From positions 1,054,001 through 1,118,000 of the forward strand of contig NZ_CP102930.1 in the NCBI RefSeq assembly GCF_025558485.1: a DNA stretch of 64,000 bases, in the 5' to 3' direction. Below the pieces are notes generated by a model, which had not been told where the DNA came from, ran no database searches, and was given only the letters and a program-made list of their open reading frames with translations. Below, piece by piece: positions 54,984 through 63,336 of this stretch. The position numbers were made by a program, and so were the translations under genes. Each line of letters begins with the position of its first letter. Within the stretch, counting starts at the first letter, position 1. The stretch comes from Bdellovibrio bacteriovorus (GTDB lineage Bacteria > Bdellovibrionota > Bdellovibrionia > Bdellovibrionales > Bdellovibrionaceae).

Positions 54984-55793
54984 ATGAAACTTGTAATCAG
55001 CATCTTGTTGCTCATCTCCGCGACCTCCTTCGCTCAGAAATCCAATGAAGTCGTGGCTCAGGTGGGTAAAAAAACCATCACACTTGAAGATTTCAATAAA
55101 AAGTACAATGAGGTGAAGTCTCAAACGATCAATCCTCCGACAAAAGAACAATTCCTGGAAGACTTGGTTCGTTTTGAAATGGGTGTGCAGGAAGCTGAAA
55201 AACGCAATCTGCAAAAAGACCCTGTCGTGCAAGAGCGCTTCGATCAGGAAATGTACAAGGCCCTTCTTGAAAAAGACATCGGTCAAAGAATCCAGAAAAT
55301 CCAGGTTTCTGATGCTGAGATGAAAGCTTGGTATGCAAAAAATCCGGAACTTCGCACCAGCCACATTCTGATTGAGTTCAAAGCCGGTGCAACGGCCGGA
55401 CAGGTGGCAGAGGCAAAAAAACGTGCCACAGAGATCTTTGACGAAGTGAAGAAAAGCAAAAGACCGTTCGAGGAGCTTGTTAAGTTGTACTCTGACGATG
55501 CGCTTTCCAAGCAAGTTGGTGGTGACATCGGCTGGCAGTCTCGTATAACTCTGGTTCCAAACTATTATGATGCTGTTGCCAACATGAAAGTCGGTGAGAT
55601 TACGGGGCTTATCGAAACGAAATTCGGCTTCCACATCATTAAACTGACCGGTCGCAGAAGCTTTGAAAACGCGAACAAGCGCCAGATCAGAGCCGCTGTT
55701 TACGATGAGAAAAGAAAAGGCGTCTTCAACGATTACTTTGAAAAGCTGAAGAAGTCCTATCCGATCAAAGAAAACAAAGGTCTTATTAAATAA
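54984..55793 (+). CDS. Periplasmic parvulin-type prolyl isomerase
   Basis: 269 residues. Signal peptide LVISILLLISATSFAQ, then a SurA-like N-terminal helical region (VVAQVGKKTITLEDFNKKYNEVK) and one rotamase domain (ELRTSHILIEFKAGA...KQVGGDIGWQ...IETKFGFHIIKLTGR). It probably helps fold outer-membrane or secreted proteins. It is the first of three related foldase genes in a row, followed 12 bp later by the second. Confidence 0.9.
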   Translation: MKLVISILLLISATSFAQKSNEVVAQVGKKTITLEDFNKKYNEVKSQTINPPTKEQFLEDLVRFEMGVQEAEKRNLQKDPVVQERFDQEMYKALLEKDIGQRIQKIQVSDAEMKAWYAKNPELRTSHILIEFKAGATAGQVAEAKKRATEIFDEVKKSKRPFEELVKLYSDDALSKQVGGDIGWQSRITLVPNYYDAVANMKVGEITGLIETKFGFHIIKLTGRRSFENANKRQIRAAVYDEKRKGVFNDYFEKLKKSYPIKENKGLIK

Positions 55794-55805
55794 GGATTTG
55801 ATTCG

Positions 55806-56774
55806 ATGAAAATCAATAAGAGCCCCGCACTGACGGGGCTTTTTATTTTTATGAGCCTCGCCTTGGCGGGATGTCCATCAAGTTACCAGAAGATCTCCAC
55901 AAAGCCGGTGGAGAAGGTGAACGATCACGTTCTGACCTCCAAGCAGTTTGCCAATCAACTGGCGCGTCGTCTGCGCAACTTTGATGCTTTGGCGGCCAAA
56001 GACCCCAACAACATCCATCGCATCAAGGAAGAAATTCTGCGCGATTTTTTGGTGAAAAGCCTGACCCTGGACTGGGCACGCGCACAAAGCATCGTGATTT
56101 CCGAGGCCACTCTGGATAAAGAAGTGGACGGCTTGCGTGCGAACTACCCGGACGATCTTTCTTTCCGCCGGGCTCTGGCTCAGGAAAATCTTTCCTTCTC
56201 TGAATGGCGTGAAGAGCTTCGTTATTCTTTGGTGGAGCGGGAGGTCTTTAAAAAGATCAACGAAAAGGTCAAAGCCCCCACTGAAGAGGAAATCAAACGC
56301 TACTACGAGGACAACAAGGACCGCTACAAGCGTAAAGAGCGCATTTATCTGCGCCAGATTGTGGTGGATGAGGACGCAAAAGCAGATGCCATCAAGGTTG
56401 ATTTAAAATCCGGGGATTTTGCCGAACTTGCCAGAAAATATTCCATCACACCGGAAGCCAAGCAGGGCGGCGTGGTCGGATGGATCGAAAAGGGCACTGT
56501 AGATTACTTTGATCCCCTGTTTTCGGCAGGATCGGGTGTGCAAACCATCAAAAGCCCGTTTGGAATCCACTTGATCCGCGTGGAAAAGAAAGCCGGAGCC
56601 TCCACTTTGGCTCTGGAAGAGGTCAAACCACAAATTATCCGTTCCCTGCGTGCACAACGCGAGCAGGCGGAATACGTGGCGTGGCTTGATGCTCAGCTCA
56701 GAAGTAGTAAAGTCTTAAAGGACTACGAACTGATGAATTCCATCAAGGTTGATACGCGAGGAACCAATGATTAA
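55806..56774 (+). CDS. Lipoprotein prolyl isomerase, PpiC-like
   Basis: 322 residues. The signal ends in a lipobox (LALAGC), so it is a membrane-anchored foldase, similar in layout to Gram-positive PrsA. A helical chaperone region precedes one parvulin domain (RIYLRQIVVDEDAKA...EAKQGGVVGWIEKGT...SPFGIHLIRVEKK). The next gene starts inside its 3' end, eight bases before the stop codon ends. Confidence 0.88.
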   Translation: MKINKSPALTGLFIFMSLALAGCPSSYQKISTKPVEKVNDHVLTSKQFANQLARRLRNFDALAAKDPNNIHRIKEEILRDFLVKSLTLDWARAQSIVISEATLDKEVDGLRANYPDDLSFRRALAQENLSFSEWREELRYSLVEREVFKKINEKVKAPTEEEIKRYYEDNKDRYKRKERIYLRQIVVDEDAKADAIKVDLKSGDFAELARKYSITPEAKQGGVVGWIEKGTVDYFDPLFSAGSGVQTIKSPFGIHLIRVEKKAGASTLALEEVKPQIIRSLRAQREQAEYVAWLDAQLRSSKVLKDYELMNSIKVDTRGTND

Positions 56775-57711
56775 TCTTCTTTTTGCTTTGCTAGTGGCTA
56801 CACCAAGTCATGCCGAGGTTGTGGAAAAAACTGTGGCTATTGTGAATAGCGAACTAGTTTTGGAATCCGATTTCAAGGATCTGGAAAAACGCCTGCCGAA
56901 GCCGGGAATGGTTGATGAAGCCCTGTTGTTTGATAAGCCGATTTCAAGCCTTAAGGGAAACCGCAAAGCTCAACTGGATTATCTGATTAACGAAAAAGTC
57001 CTTCAGTCTGAAATCAAACGCCTGAATCTGACTGTGACCAACGACCGCGTGGATTCTGAGCTCAAGGAAATGGCAAAAAAGAATCACGTCAGCGAGGCCG
57101 AGCTGGCCAACGTGATCCGCCAGCAAGGCGTGACTTTGGAAGACTATCGCCGCTTTCTGAAAGACAGCATTGAAAAACGATCCCTGATGGATGCGGAAAT
57201 CATTTCAAAACTACGCATTTCTGATGAAGACGCCTTGAATGAATATCTAAAGTCCAACCCCAACAACCGTCCGTCCATAGACGAATTTGGTGTGTCCCAC
57301 ATTTTCTTTAATCCCAAAAAAGGCGGAGCTGAAGCTGCCATCAAGCGCGCTGAAACCGTATTGGGAAAACTGCGCAGCGGTGAAAGCTTCGAGAATCTGG
57401 CACAACAGCACAGCGAAGATCCAAACTTCTCGTCTGGCGGGGCTTTGGGAACATTTAAATCCGGCGAGTTCCTTCCTGAAATCGAAGATGCCATTTCCAG
57501 TTTGAAGGTGAATGAAACGACTCCGATTGTAAAATCCCGCATGGGCTTTCATATCGTAAAACTGACTGGTAAAAAACTGACCACCGATCCAAAGTTTGAG
57601 GCTGCCAAGGAAAGAATCAAATCCCAGCTGCTGGAAATAAGCTTCCGCCGTCAGTTGAAAAACTGGCTGCAAAATAAACGCGACGAATCTTTCGTGCGAA
57701 TCAATGAGTAG
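56767..57711 (+). CDS. surA: SurA-like periplasmic chaperone
   Basis: About 314 residues with one parvulin domain (FGVSHIFFNPKKGGA...FSSGGALGTFKSGE...SRMGFHIVKLTGK), signal peptide LLFALLVATPSHA and the SurA-type start VVEKTVAIVNSELVLESDF. E. coli SurA has two parvulin domains, so this is a short version. ATG 56767 is preferred over 56749: GAGGA precedes it and the signal peptide begins there. It overlaps pdxA by eight bases, the same surA-pdxA order as in E. coli. Confidence 0.85.
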   Translation: MINLLFALLVATPSHAEVVEKTVAIVNSELVLESDFKDLEKRLPKPGMVDEALLFDKPISSLKGNRKAQLDYLINEKVLQSEIKRLNLTVTNDRVDSELKEMAKKNHVSEAELANVIRQQGVTLEDYRRFLKDSIEKRSLMDAEIISKLRISDEDALNEYLKSNPNNRPSIDEFGVSHIFFNPKKGGAEAAIKRAETVLGKLRSGESFENLAQQHSEDPNFSSGGALGTFKSGEFLPEIEDAISSLKVNETTPIVKSRMGFHIVKLTGKKLTTDPKFEAAKERIKSQLLEISFRRQLKNWLQNKRDESFVRINE

Positions 57712-58654
57712 AAAACGAATCGCTCTTACCACGGGGGATGCAGATGGCATTGGTCTGGAAGTCACCGCCAAGGCTCTGCATCATCTGGGACCTCAATCCA
57801 ACACCCAGTTTATTCTTTGGCGCTCTGAAGGGGCTCCAGACAAGTATCTTAGGCTGATTGATAAAAAATTCGACCGCATTGTGGTGGACTCACTTCGTGA
57901 TGCCTTGGAAATCACCGGCCCATATCTGGTGGACATTGCCTCGGAAGAGGCGCCGGCTTATTGGGTGGAAAGCACAGCCAAGGCCTGTTTGAAAAAAGAT
58001 CTGCAAGCCATGGCCACAGCACCACTTTCAAAGACTTCGATCAAAGAGGCCGGTTACAAAGACCTGGGTCACACAGATATCCTGAAAAGAGTTTCCAGAA
58101 GCCGTCATGTGCACATGGGATTTTTAGGAAACAAATTCAACGTTGTGCTAACAACCGCACACATTCCTGTGCGGGATATTTCAAAACACCTGGGTTTTAG
58201 CACGTTGGCGGAAGCACTTTTAAACGCCAATGAGCTTCGTAAAAAACTTCCGGCGGCCCAAATGAAGAAACCCATAGGTATTTTGGGTCTCAACCCTCAC
58301 GCTGGAGAGCAGGGTTTGATCGGACAGGAAGAGCTTTTGTTCTTCCCGGAGCTTTTGGAATTCGCCAAAGAAAAAAAGATTCCTGTGGAAGGTCCTTTGG
58401 TCCCTGATGCCGCGTTTTTCCCAGCCAATTGGGGCAGATATTCGGTCTATTTGTGTCTGTATCATGATCAGGGTCTTATTCCCTTTAAAATGATCCACGG
58501 GCAGGATTCCGGCGTTCACATGACCCTGGGTATTCCTTTCATCCGCACCAGCGTGGACCACGGCACCGCCAAGGATATTTTCGGCCAGAATAAAGCCAAT
58601 CCCAATTCGATGATTGATGCCGTTCGCTGGGCGGTAAAATTAGCTCGACTCTAG
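57704..58654 (+). CDS. pdxA: 4-hydroxythreonine-4-phosphate dehydrogenase
   Basis: A step of the DXP-dependent vitamin B6 pathway. 316 residues, close to E. coli PdxA (329). Typical parts are the N-terminal RIALTTGDADGIGLEV, the metal-binding GHTDIL, and the C-terminal YHDQGLIPFKM and GIPFIRTSVDHGTAKDI blocks. It overlaps surA by eight bases, so translation is probably coupled. Confidence 0.95.
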   Translation: MSRKRIALTTGDADGIGLEVTAKALHHLGPQSNTQFILWRSEGAPDKYLRLIDKKFDRIVVDSLRDALEITGPYLVDIASEEAPAYWVESTAKACLKKDLQAMATAPLSKTSIKEAGYKDLGHTDILKRVSRSRHVHMGFLGNKFNVVLTTAHIPVRDISKHLGFSTLAEALLNANELRKKLPAAQMKKPIGILGLNPHAGEQGLIGQEELLFFPELLEFAKEKKIPVEGPLVPDAAFFPANWGRYSVYLCLYHDQGLIPFKMIHGQDSGVHMTLGIPFIRTSVDHGTAKDIFGQNKANPNSMIDAVRWAVKLARL

Positions 58655-58701
58655 AGCGCAAAAATTATACTCCTAAGTCCTTGAAATAATTGAGGTGATA
58701 T

Positions 58702-60069
58702 ATGTTTCAACCTGTGATTTTTAGAGAATACGACATTCGTGGTGTCTATAACGGACAGTTTGACGATAACTTCGCATACCTTCTGGGTCGCGCTTATGTC
58801 GTTTACATGAAACAAAATAAAAATATCGACAACCCAACAGTGGCTCTGGGTTGCGATGCCCGTGAAAGCTCTCCTGCCATCATCAAGAACCTTGCAAAAG
58901 GTTTGATGGATTCCGGCGCCAAAGTGATTCACTTGGGTCTGGTGACAACCCCTGTTTGCTACTTCGCCACTTTTGAACTGAAAGTGGACGGCGCTGTTCA
59001 GGTGACCGGCTCCCACAATCCGCCGGAATACAACGGTTTTAAAATTTCCGTGGGTAAAGGCACCATCTTTGGCGCAGAAATCCAAAAACTTCTGCATATC
59101 ATTCAAAAAGGTGAATACATTGACGGGAAAGGTTCTGAAGAATCCTTCGACATCAAGCCAATGTACTATGCTCGCTACGCCAAAGAGTTTGGCACTATCA
59201 AAGACACAAAAGTTGTTTTGGATTGTGGAAACGGAGCTGGTGGATCAGTGGTGAAAGGTCTTTTCAACGCTGTTGGTTTGAATCCGACTATTTTGTTTGA
59301 ACAACCCGACGGAACTTTCCCTAATCACCATCCAGATCCAACTGTTGAAGAAAATCTGGTCGATCTGAAAGCTCAGGTTCTTAAAGAAGGCGCTGTGGCA
59401 GGTATCGGATTTGATGGCGACGCCGATCGTATCGGTGTTGTGGATCACACGGGCCGTATGGTTTACGGTGACGAATTGATGGTGGTTATTTCCCGTGCGA
59501 TTTTGGCCGAACAAAAAGGGGCTAAGATCATCGGCGATGTGAAGTGCTCTGATCGTCTGTACCACGATGTTGCCAAACACGGTGGTCAGCCAATCATGTG
59601 GAAAACCGGACACTCTTTGGTGAAAGAAAAAATCAAAGTGGAAAAAGCGCCCTTCGGCGGCGAAATGTCAGGCCACGTGTTCTTCGCAGATCGCAATTAC
59701 GGCTATGATGATGCTCCTTACGCAGCTTTGCGTTTGGTGGAAATCCTGGCGAAAACCGGCAAAACCATTCCACAACTTCTGGAGGGTTTGCCACCGTCTT
59801 TCAACACACCGGAAATCCGTATCGATACGACAGAAGAGAAAAAAGTTTTGATCGTACAAAAGATGATCGAAGCCTTCCCGAACACTCCAGATGCGGACTA
59901 CAAGGTGGATTTCACTGATGGCATTCGTCTGAGCTTCGCGGATGGCTGGGCACTGTGCCGCTCTTCCAATACCCAGCCTGTGGTGGTGGTTCGTTATGAA
60001 TCCTCCTCTCAGGAGGGGCTGGATAAGATCCGCGGCCGGGTCGAAGCCGTCGTAAATAAGTATCTTTAA
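58702..60069 (+). CDS. Phosphomannomutase / phosphoglucomutase
   Basis: 455 residues. The alpha-D-phosphohexomutase signature is present: the catalytic serine loop is TGSHNPPEYNGFK, metal binding is GFDGDADRIGVVD, sugar specificity GEMSGHVFF, and phosphate binding RYESSSQEG. It interconverts hexose 1- and 6-phosphates for LPS, capsule or glycogen sugars. Similar to AlgC/ManB; exact sugar not assigned. GAGGTG precedes ATG 58702, and a terminator ends the unit. Confidence 0.92.
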   Translation: MFQPVIFREYDIRGVYNGQFDDNFAYLLGRAYVVYMKQNKNIDNPTVALGCDARESSPAIIKNLAKGLMDSGAKVIHLGLVTTPVCYFATFELKVDGAVQVTGSHNPPEYNGFKISVGKGTIFGAEIQKLLHIIQKGEYIDGKGSEESFDIKPMYYARYAKEFGTIKDTKVVLDCGNGAGGSVVKGLFNAVGLNPTILFEQPDGTFPNHHPDPTVEENLVDLKAQVLKEGAVAGIGFDGDADRIGVVDHTGRMVYGDELMVVISRAILAEQKGAKIIGDVKCSDRLYHDVAKHGGQPIMWKTGHSLVKEKIKVEKAPFGGEMSGHVFFADRNYGYDDAPYAALRLVEILAKTGKTIPQLLEGLPPSFNTPEIRIDTTEEKKVLIVQKMIEAFPNTPDADYKVDFTDGIRLSFADGWALCRSSNTQPVVVVRYESSSQEGLDKIRGRVEAVVNKYL

Positions 60070-60074
60070 AACTG

Positions 60075-60106
60075 AAAAAGCCGGGAGAACAAACCCGGCT
60101 TTTTTA
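60075..60106. terminator. Bidirectional terminator
   Basis: AAAAAGCCGGG/CCCGGCTTTTTT, an 11-bp stem with an 8-nt loop, between two convergent genes. Confidence 0.92.
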
Positions 60107-60625
60107 TTTCTTCGCGATCTTCTTGCGCACGACTTTCTTTTTAGAAACCTTCCTGGCGGTTTTCTTCTTCTTTCGGGATTTTTCCTGAGGCCATATTCCC
60201 ACTCGAGGGTCCGAAGTTTTTGCCAGACGCAGAATCAGTTCCATACGTTCTTCCCAGCCTTCATAGGTAAAGGGCAGATAGAGCCACTTGGGAAGCACAG
60301 GATGATTCACCAGAAAGGGGAATTGTTTTAATAACGACTCATGATGAATTCTGTCGGTCGCAATCAAGACCCCATTCCAAATTTCGAATTCATACTTTTT
60401 ACCCCGATAGGAATAATCGCCGGGATTTTCAGACAGCAAGAACTTCAGTTGTCCCTGATAATACAACGCCAATCCACCGAACATGGACTTGATAATGGCA
60501 TCGGATCTTTCCTCAAAGAATTCATAAATCCAGCGGTTTTCAAAGTGCTTCATAAACCATAAATACCAAGGCCTTAATAGCGGCTCAAGGCGGAAAAAGG
60601 CCTCTGTCAAAGTATTAGACACCAC
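60104..60625 (-). CDS. TfoX-N-like protein with lysine-rich tail
   Basis: About 173 residues. A central SMFGGLALYYQGQLKFLL resembles the MFGG...Y.dG motif at the start of TfoX-N domains. The last 30 residues are a basic tail of K/R with a few S, V and T (KSRKKKKTARKVSKKKVVRKKIAKK region), like histone H1 or AlgP-type tails that bind DNA. I chose GTG 60625, because AGAGGG lies upstream; the frame is open to 60664. Its role is unknown, and the TfoX resemblance is weak. It is divergent from the next gene. Confidence 0.6.
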   Translation of the reverse strand: MVSNTLTEAFFRLEPLLRPWYLWFMKHFENRWIYEFFEERSDAIIKSMFGGLALYYQGQLKFLLSENPGDYSYRGKKYEFEIWNGVLIATDRIHHESLLKQFPFLVNHPVLPKWLYLPFTYEGWEERMELILRLAKTSDPRVGIWPQEKSRKKKKTARKVSKKKVVRKKIAKK

Positions 60626-60699
60626 AGAGACGCCCTCTGAAATCTGGAGGTTCTGAAGTGTCACGGCGTTTGCACTTCTTTTCCCCCAGAGGTGCGACT

Positions 60700-61620
60700 A
60701 TGAAATTGATCCGACTGGGCGCTGCTGTTCTTTCTTTGCTGTTCACTGCTTCCGTGACCTTGGCGGACTGTCTTGACTGCACCACTGTGGATTTCGACAA
60801 GCAGATCCAACTGCACCTGCTCACACCAATGCTGAACATGAATCTGCAACAAAAGATCACCTATCTTCAATCGCAGGGAATTGACGTCTTTCGTGTAGAA
60901 GATACAGAAAAGCTGCCAGTGACAGTTCCGTACCTGCCGTACGCCACAGAAGATATAATTCCTAAAAAATTCCTGAAAGTATTTTCTGAAGGCGCCATCG
61001 GTCTTTATATGACCGAGTCCAACTATGCCTATGGGGTTAAGAATCCCACCATTCTTTTAATTGAAAGCACGGACGACTGGACCGTGATCCATGAATATGC
61101 CCACTATCTTTTTGACCGGGCTCGCATGATGACCGACAACACCCGGGAATCCCTGCACCTGATGCACACCGAGGACGCCCAGGAGGATTTCTTTGAGGCC
61201 AAAGAGATCTATCGCAACTGGGGTCAGTATCGTGACGACGACCACAAACGTAGAACCATTCAAAGTTTTGTGTTGTATGCAAAGATGCAGTTGTTCTTTG
61301 AACGCTCAGCCAGTTTGGAGGAAACCACGATCGAAAAGCTTCTGCGTAAATATCATGTCACTCACAAGCCACATGGATTTGGTCACAAAGATATTGAAAG
61401 AAGCGATAGATACGTCTTTAGCACTTCCCAGAAAGCACAAGAATCCTTGCGCCTTATTTTAGAAGACTGTGTGGATCTGGCAAAGACTCTAAATGCTCAG
61501 GATAAGGATCTGCTGAAAGAGCTTTCTGTCGTGTGCAGCCAAGCAGACCTATTAAAGAAGGATGCCGTAAGGGTTTACGAAAGCACAGGCCTTAAGAAGC
61601 CACTGGAAGAATCGAACTAG
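60700..61620 (+). CDS. Exported putative zinc metallopeptidase (HExxH)
   Basis: 306 residues. Signal peptide LGAAVLSLLFTASVTLA. The motif WTVIHEYAHYLFDRARMM contains HEYAH (H131-H135), a typical zinc-binding HExxH. A nearby acidic stretch (EDAQEDFFEAKEIY) could supply the third ligand, as in gluzincins. The rest is helical. I do not recognise the family. ATG 60700 has AGAGGTG upstream, better than GTG 60658. Possible role in cell-wall or prey protein degradation is speculative. Confidence 0.65.
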   Translation: MKLIRLGAAVLSLLFTASVTLADCLDCTTVDFDKQIQLHLLTPMLNMNLQQKITYLQSQGIDVFRVEDTEKLPVTVPYLPYATEDIIPKKFLKVFSEGAIGLYMTESNYAYGVKNPTILLIESTDDWTVIHEYAHYLFDRARMMTDNTRESLHLMHTEDAQEDFFEAKEIYRNWGQYRDDDHKRRTIQSFVLYAKMQLFFERSASLEETTIEKLLRKYHVTHKPHGFGHKDIERSDRYVFSTSQKAQESLRLILEDCVDLAKTLNAQDKDLLKELSVVCSQADLLKKDAVRVYESTGLKKPLEESN

Positions 61621-61642
61621 ATTGATTCACGTTCAGAAAGTA

Positions 61643-61676
61643 AAAAACCCACAACCGATGAGAGTTGTGGGTTTCT
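61643..61676. terminator. Bidirectional terminator before atpE
   Basis: AAACCCACAAC/GTTGTGGGTTT, an 11-bp stem with an 8-nt loop, flanked by A and T runs; shared by the convergent peptidase and atp genes. Confidence 0.88.
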
Positions 61677-61721
61677 AAAAGCTGTTTAACCAGCCTTTTT
61701 GATCAGATGATCAAGCCTGAA

Positions 61722-62033
61722 TTATTTCAAGCCCAAAGCGATGATCAATGCGTAGATAACTAGGGATTCGATAAGAGCTAGACCCAAGATCATTGGGATC
61801 AAAAGCTTACCAGAAGCCGCTGGGTTACGAGCGATACCTTCCAAAGCTGTGGAAGCTGTTTTACCTTGAGCCATAGCGCCCGCGAAAACAGACAAAGAGA
61901 TAGCGATAGCTGCTGCGATAGCTACAAGACCGCGGTCAGCGTTAGCAACAACAGTTTCAGTTACTACTGCAGTTTCTTGAGCGAAAGCAGAAGAAGCAAG
62001 CAAAGTGATAGCTGCGATGATCATTTTTTTCAT
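61722..62033 (-). CDS. atpE: ATP synthase F0 subunit c
   Basis: 103 residues, longer than E. coli subunit c (79). An N-terminal signal-like sequence (MIIAAITLLASSAFA) and a short linker precede the two-helix hairpin. Helix 1 has AMAQGKTAS (Q56); helix 2 has LIESLVIYALIIAL with the ion-binding Glu89, Ser90 and Tyr94. Gln, Glu, Ser and Tyr at these exact spacings (33, 1, 4) match Q32/E65/S66/Y70 of the Na+-binding Ilyobacter ring. Last gene in the atpZ-atpI-atpB-atpE order. Confidence 0.95.
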   Translation of the reverse strand: MKKMIIAAITLLASSAFAQETAVVTETVVANADRGLVAIAAAIAISLSVFAGAMAQGKTASTALEGIARNPAASGKLLIPMILGLALIESLVIYALIIALGLK

Positions 62034-62064
62034 GTGAACTCCTTATGGTTTAAAATTTTGCCTT

Positions 62065-62754
62065 TTAGTGATCGTGTGCAATCGCGAATGCCACATAGAC
62101 CATTGAAAGCAAAGTAAATACAAAAGCCTGAACAAAACAAACGAACAATCCCATGATGTAGAATGGAATTGGCACACCGATTGGTACCAAATCCAGGAAC
62201 ACGGAAAGAACCGTGTGGTCACCCATCATAACGTTCGCAAGACGAAGACCCAAAGAGAACGGACGAACAACGTGAGACACGATTTCGATCACGAACATCA
62301 ATGGCGCCAGGAAAATAACCGGACCCATGAAGTGTTTAAGATAAGCCACCGGGCCGTTTTCTTTCACACCTTGGAAGTTATAGAACAAGAACATCAACAC
62401 ACCAAAACCGAAAGTGGTGTTCATGTTTTCTGTCGCAGGAGTCATACCTGGAATCATACCGATCAAGTTATTGAACAGGATGAAGAAGAAAACTGAAGCA
62501 AAGAACGGAATGTAGTGCTTGCCGTGTTCACCGATAACCATCTCAGCCAGGCCGGAGGTCATCTCTGTCAGAAGTTCAAAGATCCCGCGAAGAGAGAACT
62601 TGCTTGCAGGCATAACAGCTGTTTCACCTTTACCCAGTGAAGCTCTCGCCATCAAACCAATTCCAAATGCAGCAACAGTGGCAATACCTAGAGTCGCAAC
62701 GTGTGCGTACTCGTGACCTACTCCAGGAGCTAGTTGTGTCCAGTTAAATGACAT
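62065..62754 (-). CDS. atpB: ATP synthase F0 subunit a
   Basis: 229 residues. It forms the ion channel next to the c ring. The essential arginine is in RPFSLGLRLANVMMGDH. About five to six helices, typical FFILFNNLIGMIPG segment. It overlaps the atpI gene by 11 bases. The F1 genes and subunit b are not in the window, so the operon is split. Confidence 0.95.
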   Translation of the reverse strand: MSFNWTQLAPGVGHEYAHVATLGIATVAAFGIGLMARASLGKGETAVMPASKFSLRGIFELLTEMTSGLAEMVIGEHGKHYIPFFASVFFFILFNNLIGMIPGMTPATENMNTTFGFGVLMFLFYNFQGVKENGPVAYLKHFMGPVIFLAPLMFVIEIVSHVVRPFSLGLRLANVMMGDHTVLSVFLDLVPIGVPIPFYIMGLFVCFVQAFVFTLLSMVYVAFAIAHDH

Positions 62755-63103
62755 TTTCTTCTTTTCCTTCTCTTAAGGCTTCTTTCATCGCGTATGCGAG
62801 TGCTGAAAGAATAAAACTTGCTACACCGAAGGCGAACCAAAGGGTGTCAAACCACGGTAGCTTCACAAGCTTAAAGATAATAATCCCTAAAATCGCGTAC
62901 TTAAATACAATGATCCCGATAGCTAGGGCAACCAATTTCTTACTGAAGATCAATACCCATGCAATTCCCGCCAGAAAGAAGCTTAGGAAAATGACCAAGC
63001 TGCCGGAAATGAAGGAATAGCTGTGTTGTGGCGCAGCAAAAAGCCCTAAAAGGATGCCTCCAAGAAGGACTACTAGGGCTTGAATGGTGAGTACAAATTT
63101 CAT
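62744..63103 (-). CDS. atpI: AtpI-like ATP synthase accessory membrane protein
   Basis: 119 residues with four hydrophobic segments and a charged C-terminus. Position directly upstream of atpB and four-helix topology match ATP synthase protein I, thought to help assemble the c ring; in some bacteria AtpZ-AtpI conduct Mg2+/Ca2+. It overlaps its neighbours on both sides (4 and 11 bases). Confidence 0.75.
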   Translation of the reverse strand: MKFVLTIQALVVLLGGILLGLFAAPQHSYSFISGSLVIFLSFFLAGIAWVLIFSKKLVALAIGIIVFKYAILGIIIFKLVKLPWFDTLWFAFGVASFILSALAYAMKEALREGKEENVI

Positions 63104-63336
63104 GGCGTTCCGGGTGGTTTCTTGGATTCTGATTCTTTCTCATCTTGTTTCTGCATTCTTTGCAGCAACCAGACAACTCTCCATAACCAGCCCACCAAAC
63201 AGGCCAGGCTTAATCCGGCAAAGATAAGACCCTTGGTTTGATATTTCTGATCAAGATACTGGCCAAGGTAAAAACATCCCAGAATCAAACCGACAAGCTC
63301 AAAGCCAATGGATGCAAAGATTATATACTTTTTCAT
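63100..63336 (-). CDS. atpZ: AtpZ-like small membrane protein
   Basis: 78 residues with two hydrophobic helices (GFELVGLILGCFYLGQYLD and GLIFAGLSLACLVGWLWRVV) and a charged tail. This is the AtpZ/AtpQ pattern that accompanies AtpI in F0 operons, including Na+-type synthases. Its ATG overlaps the stop of the TPR gene upstream (TAATG) and its end overlaps atpI by four bases. Confidence 0.72.
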   Translation of the reverse strand: MKKYIIFASIGFELVGLILGCFYLGQYLDQKYQTKGLIFAGLSLACLVGWLWRVVWLLQRMQKQDEKESESKKPPGTP

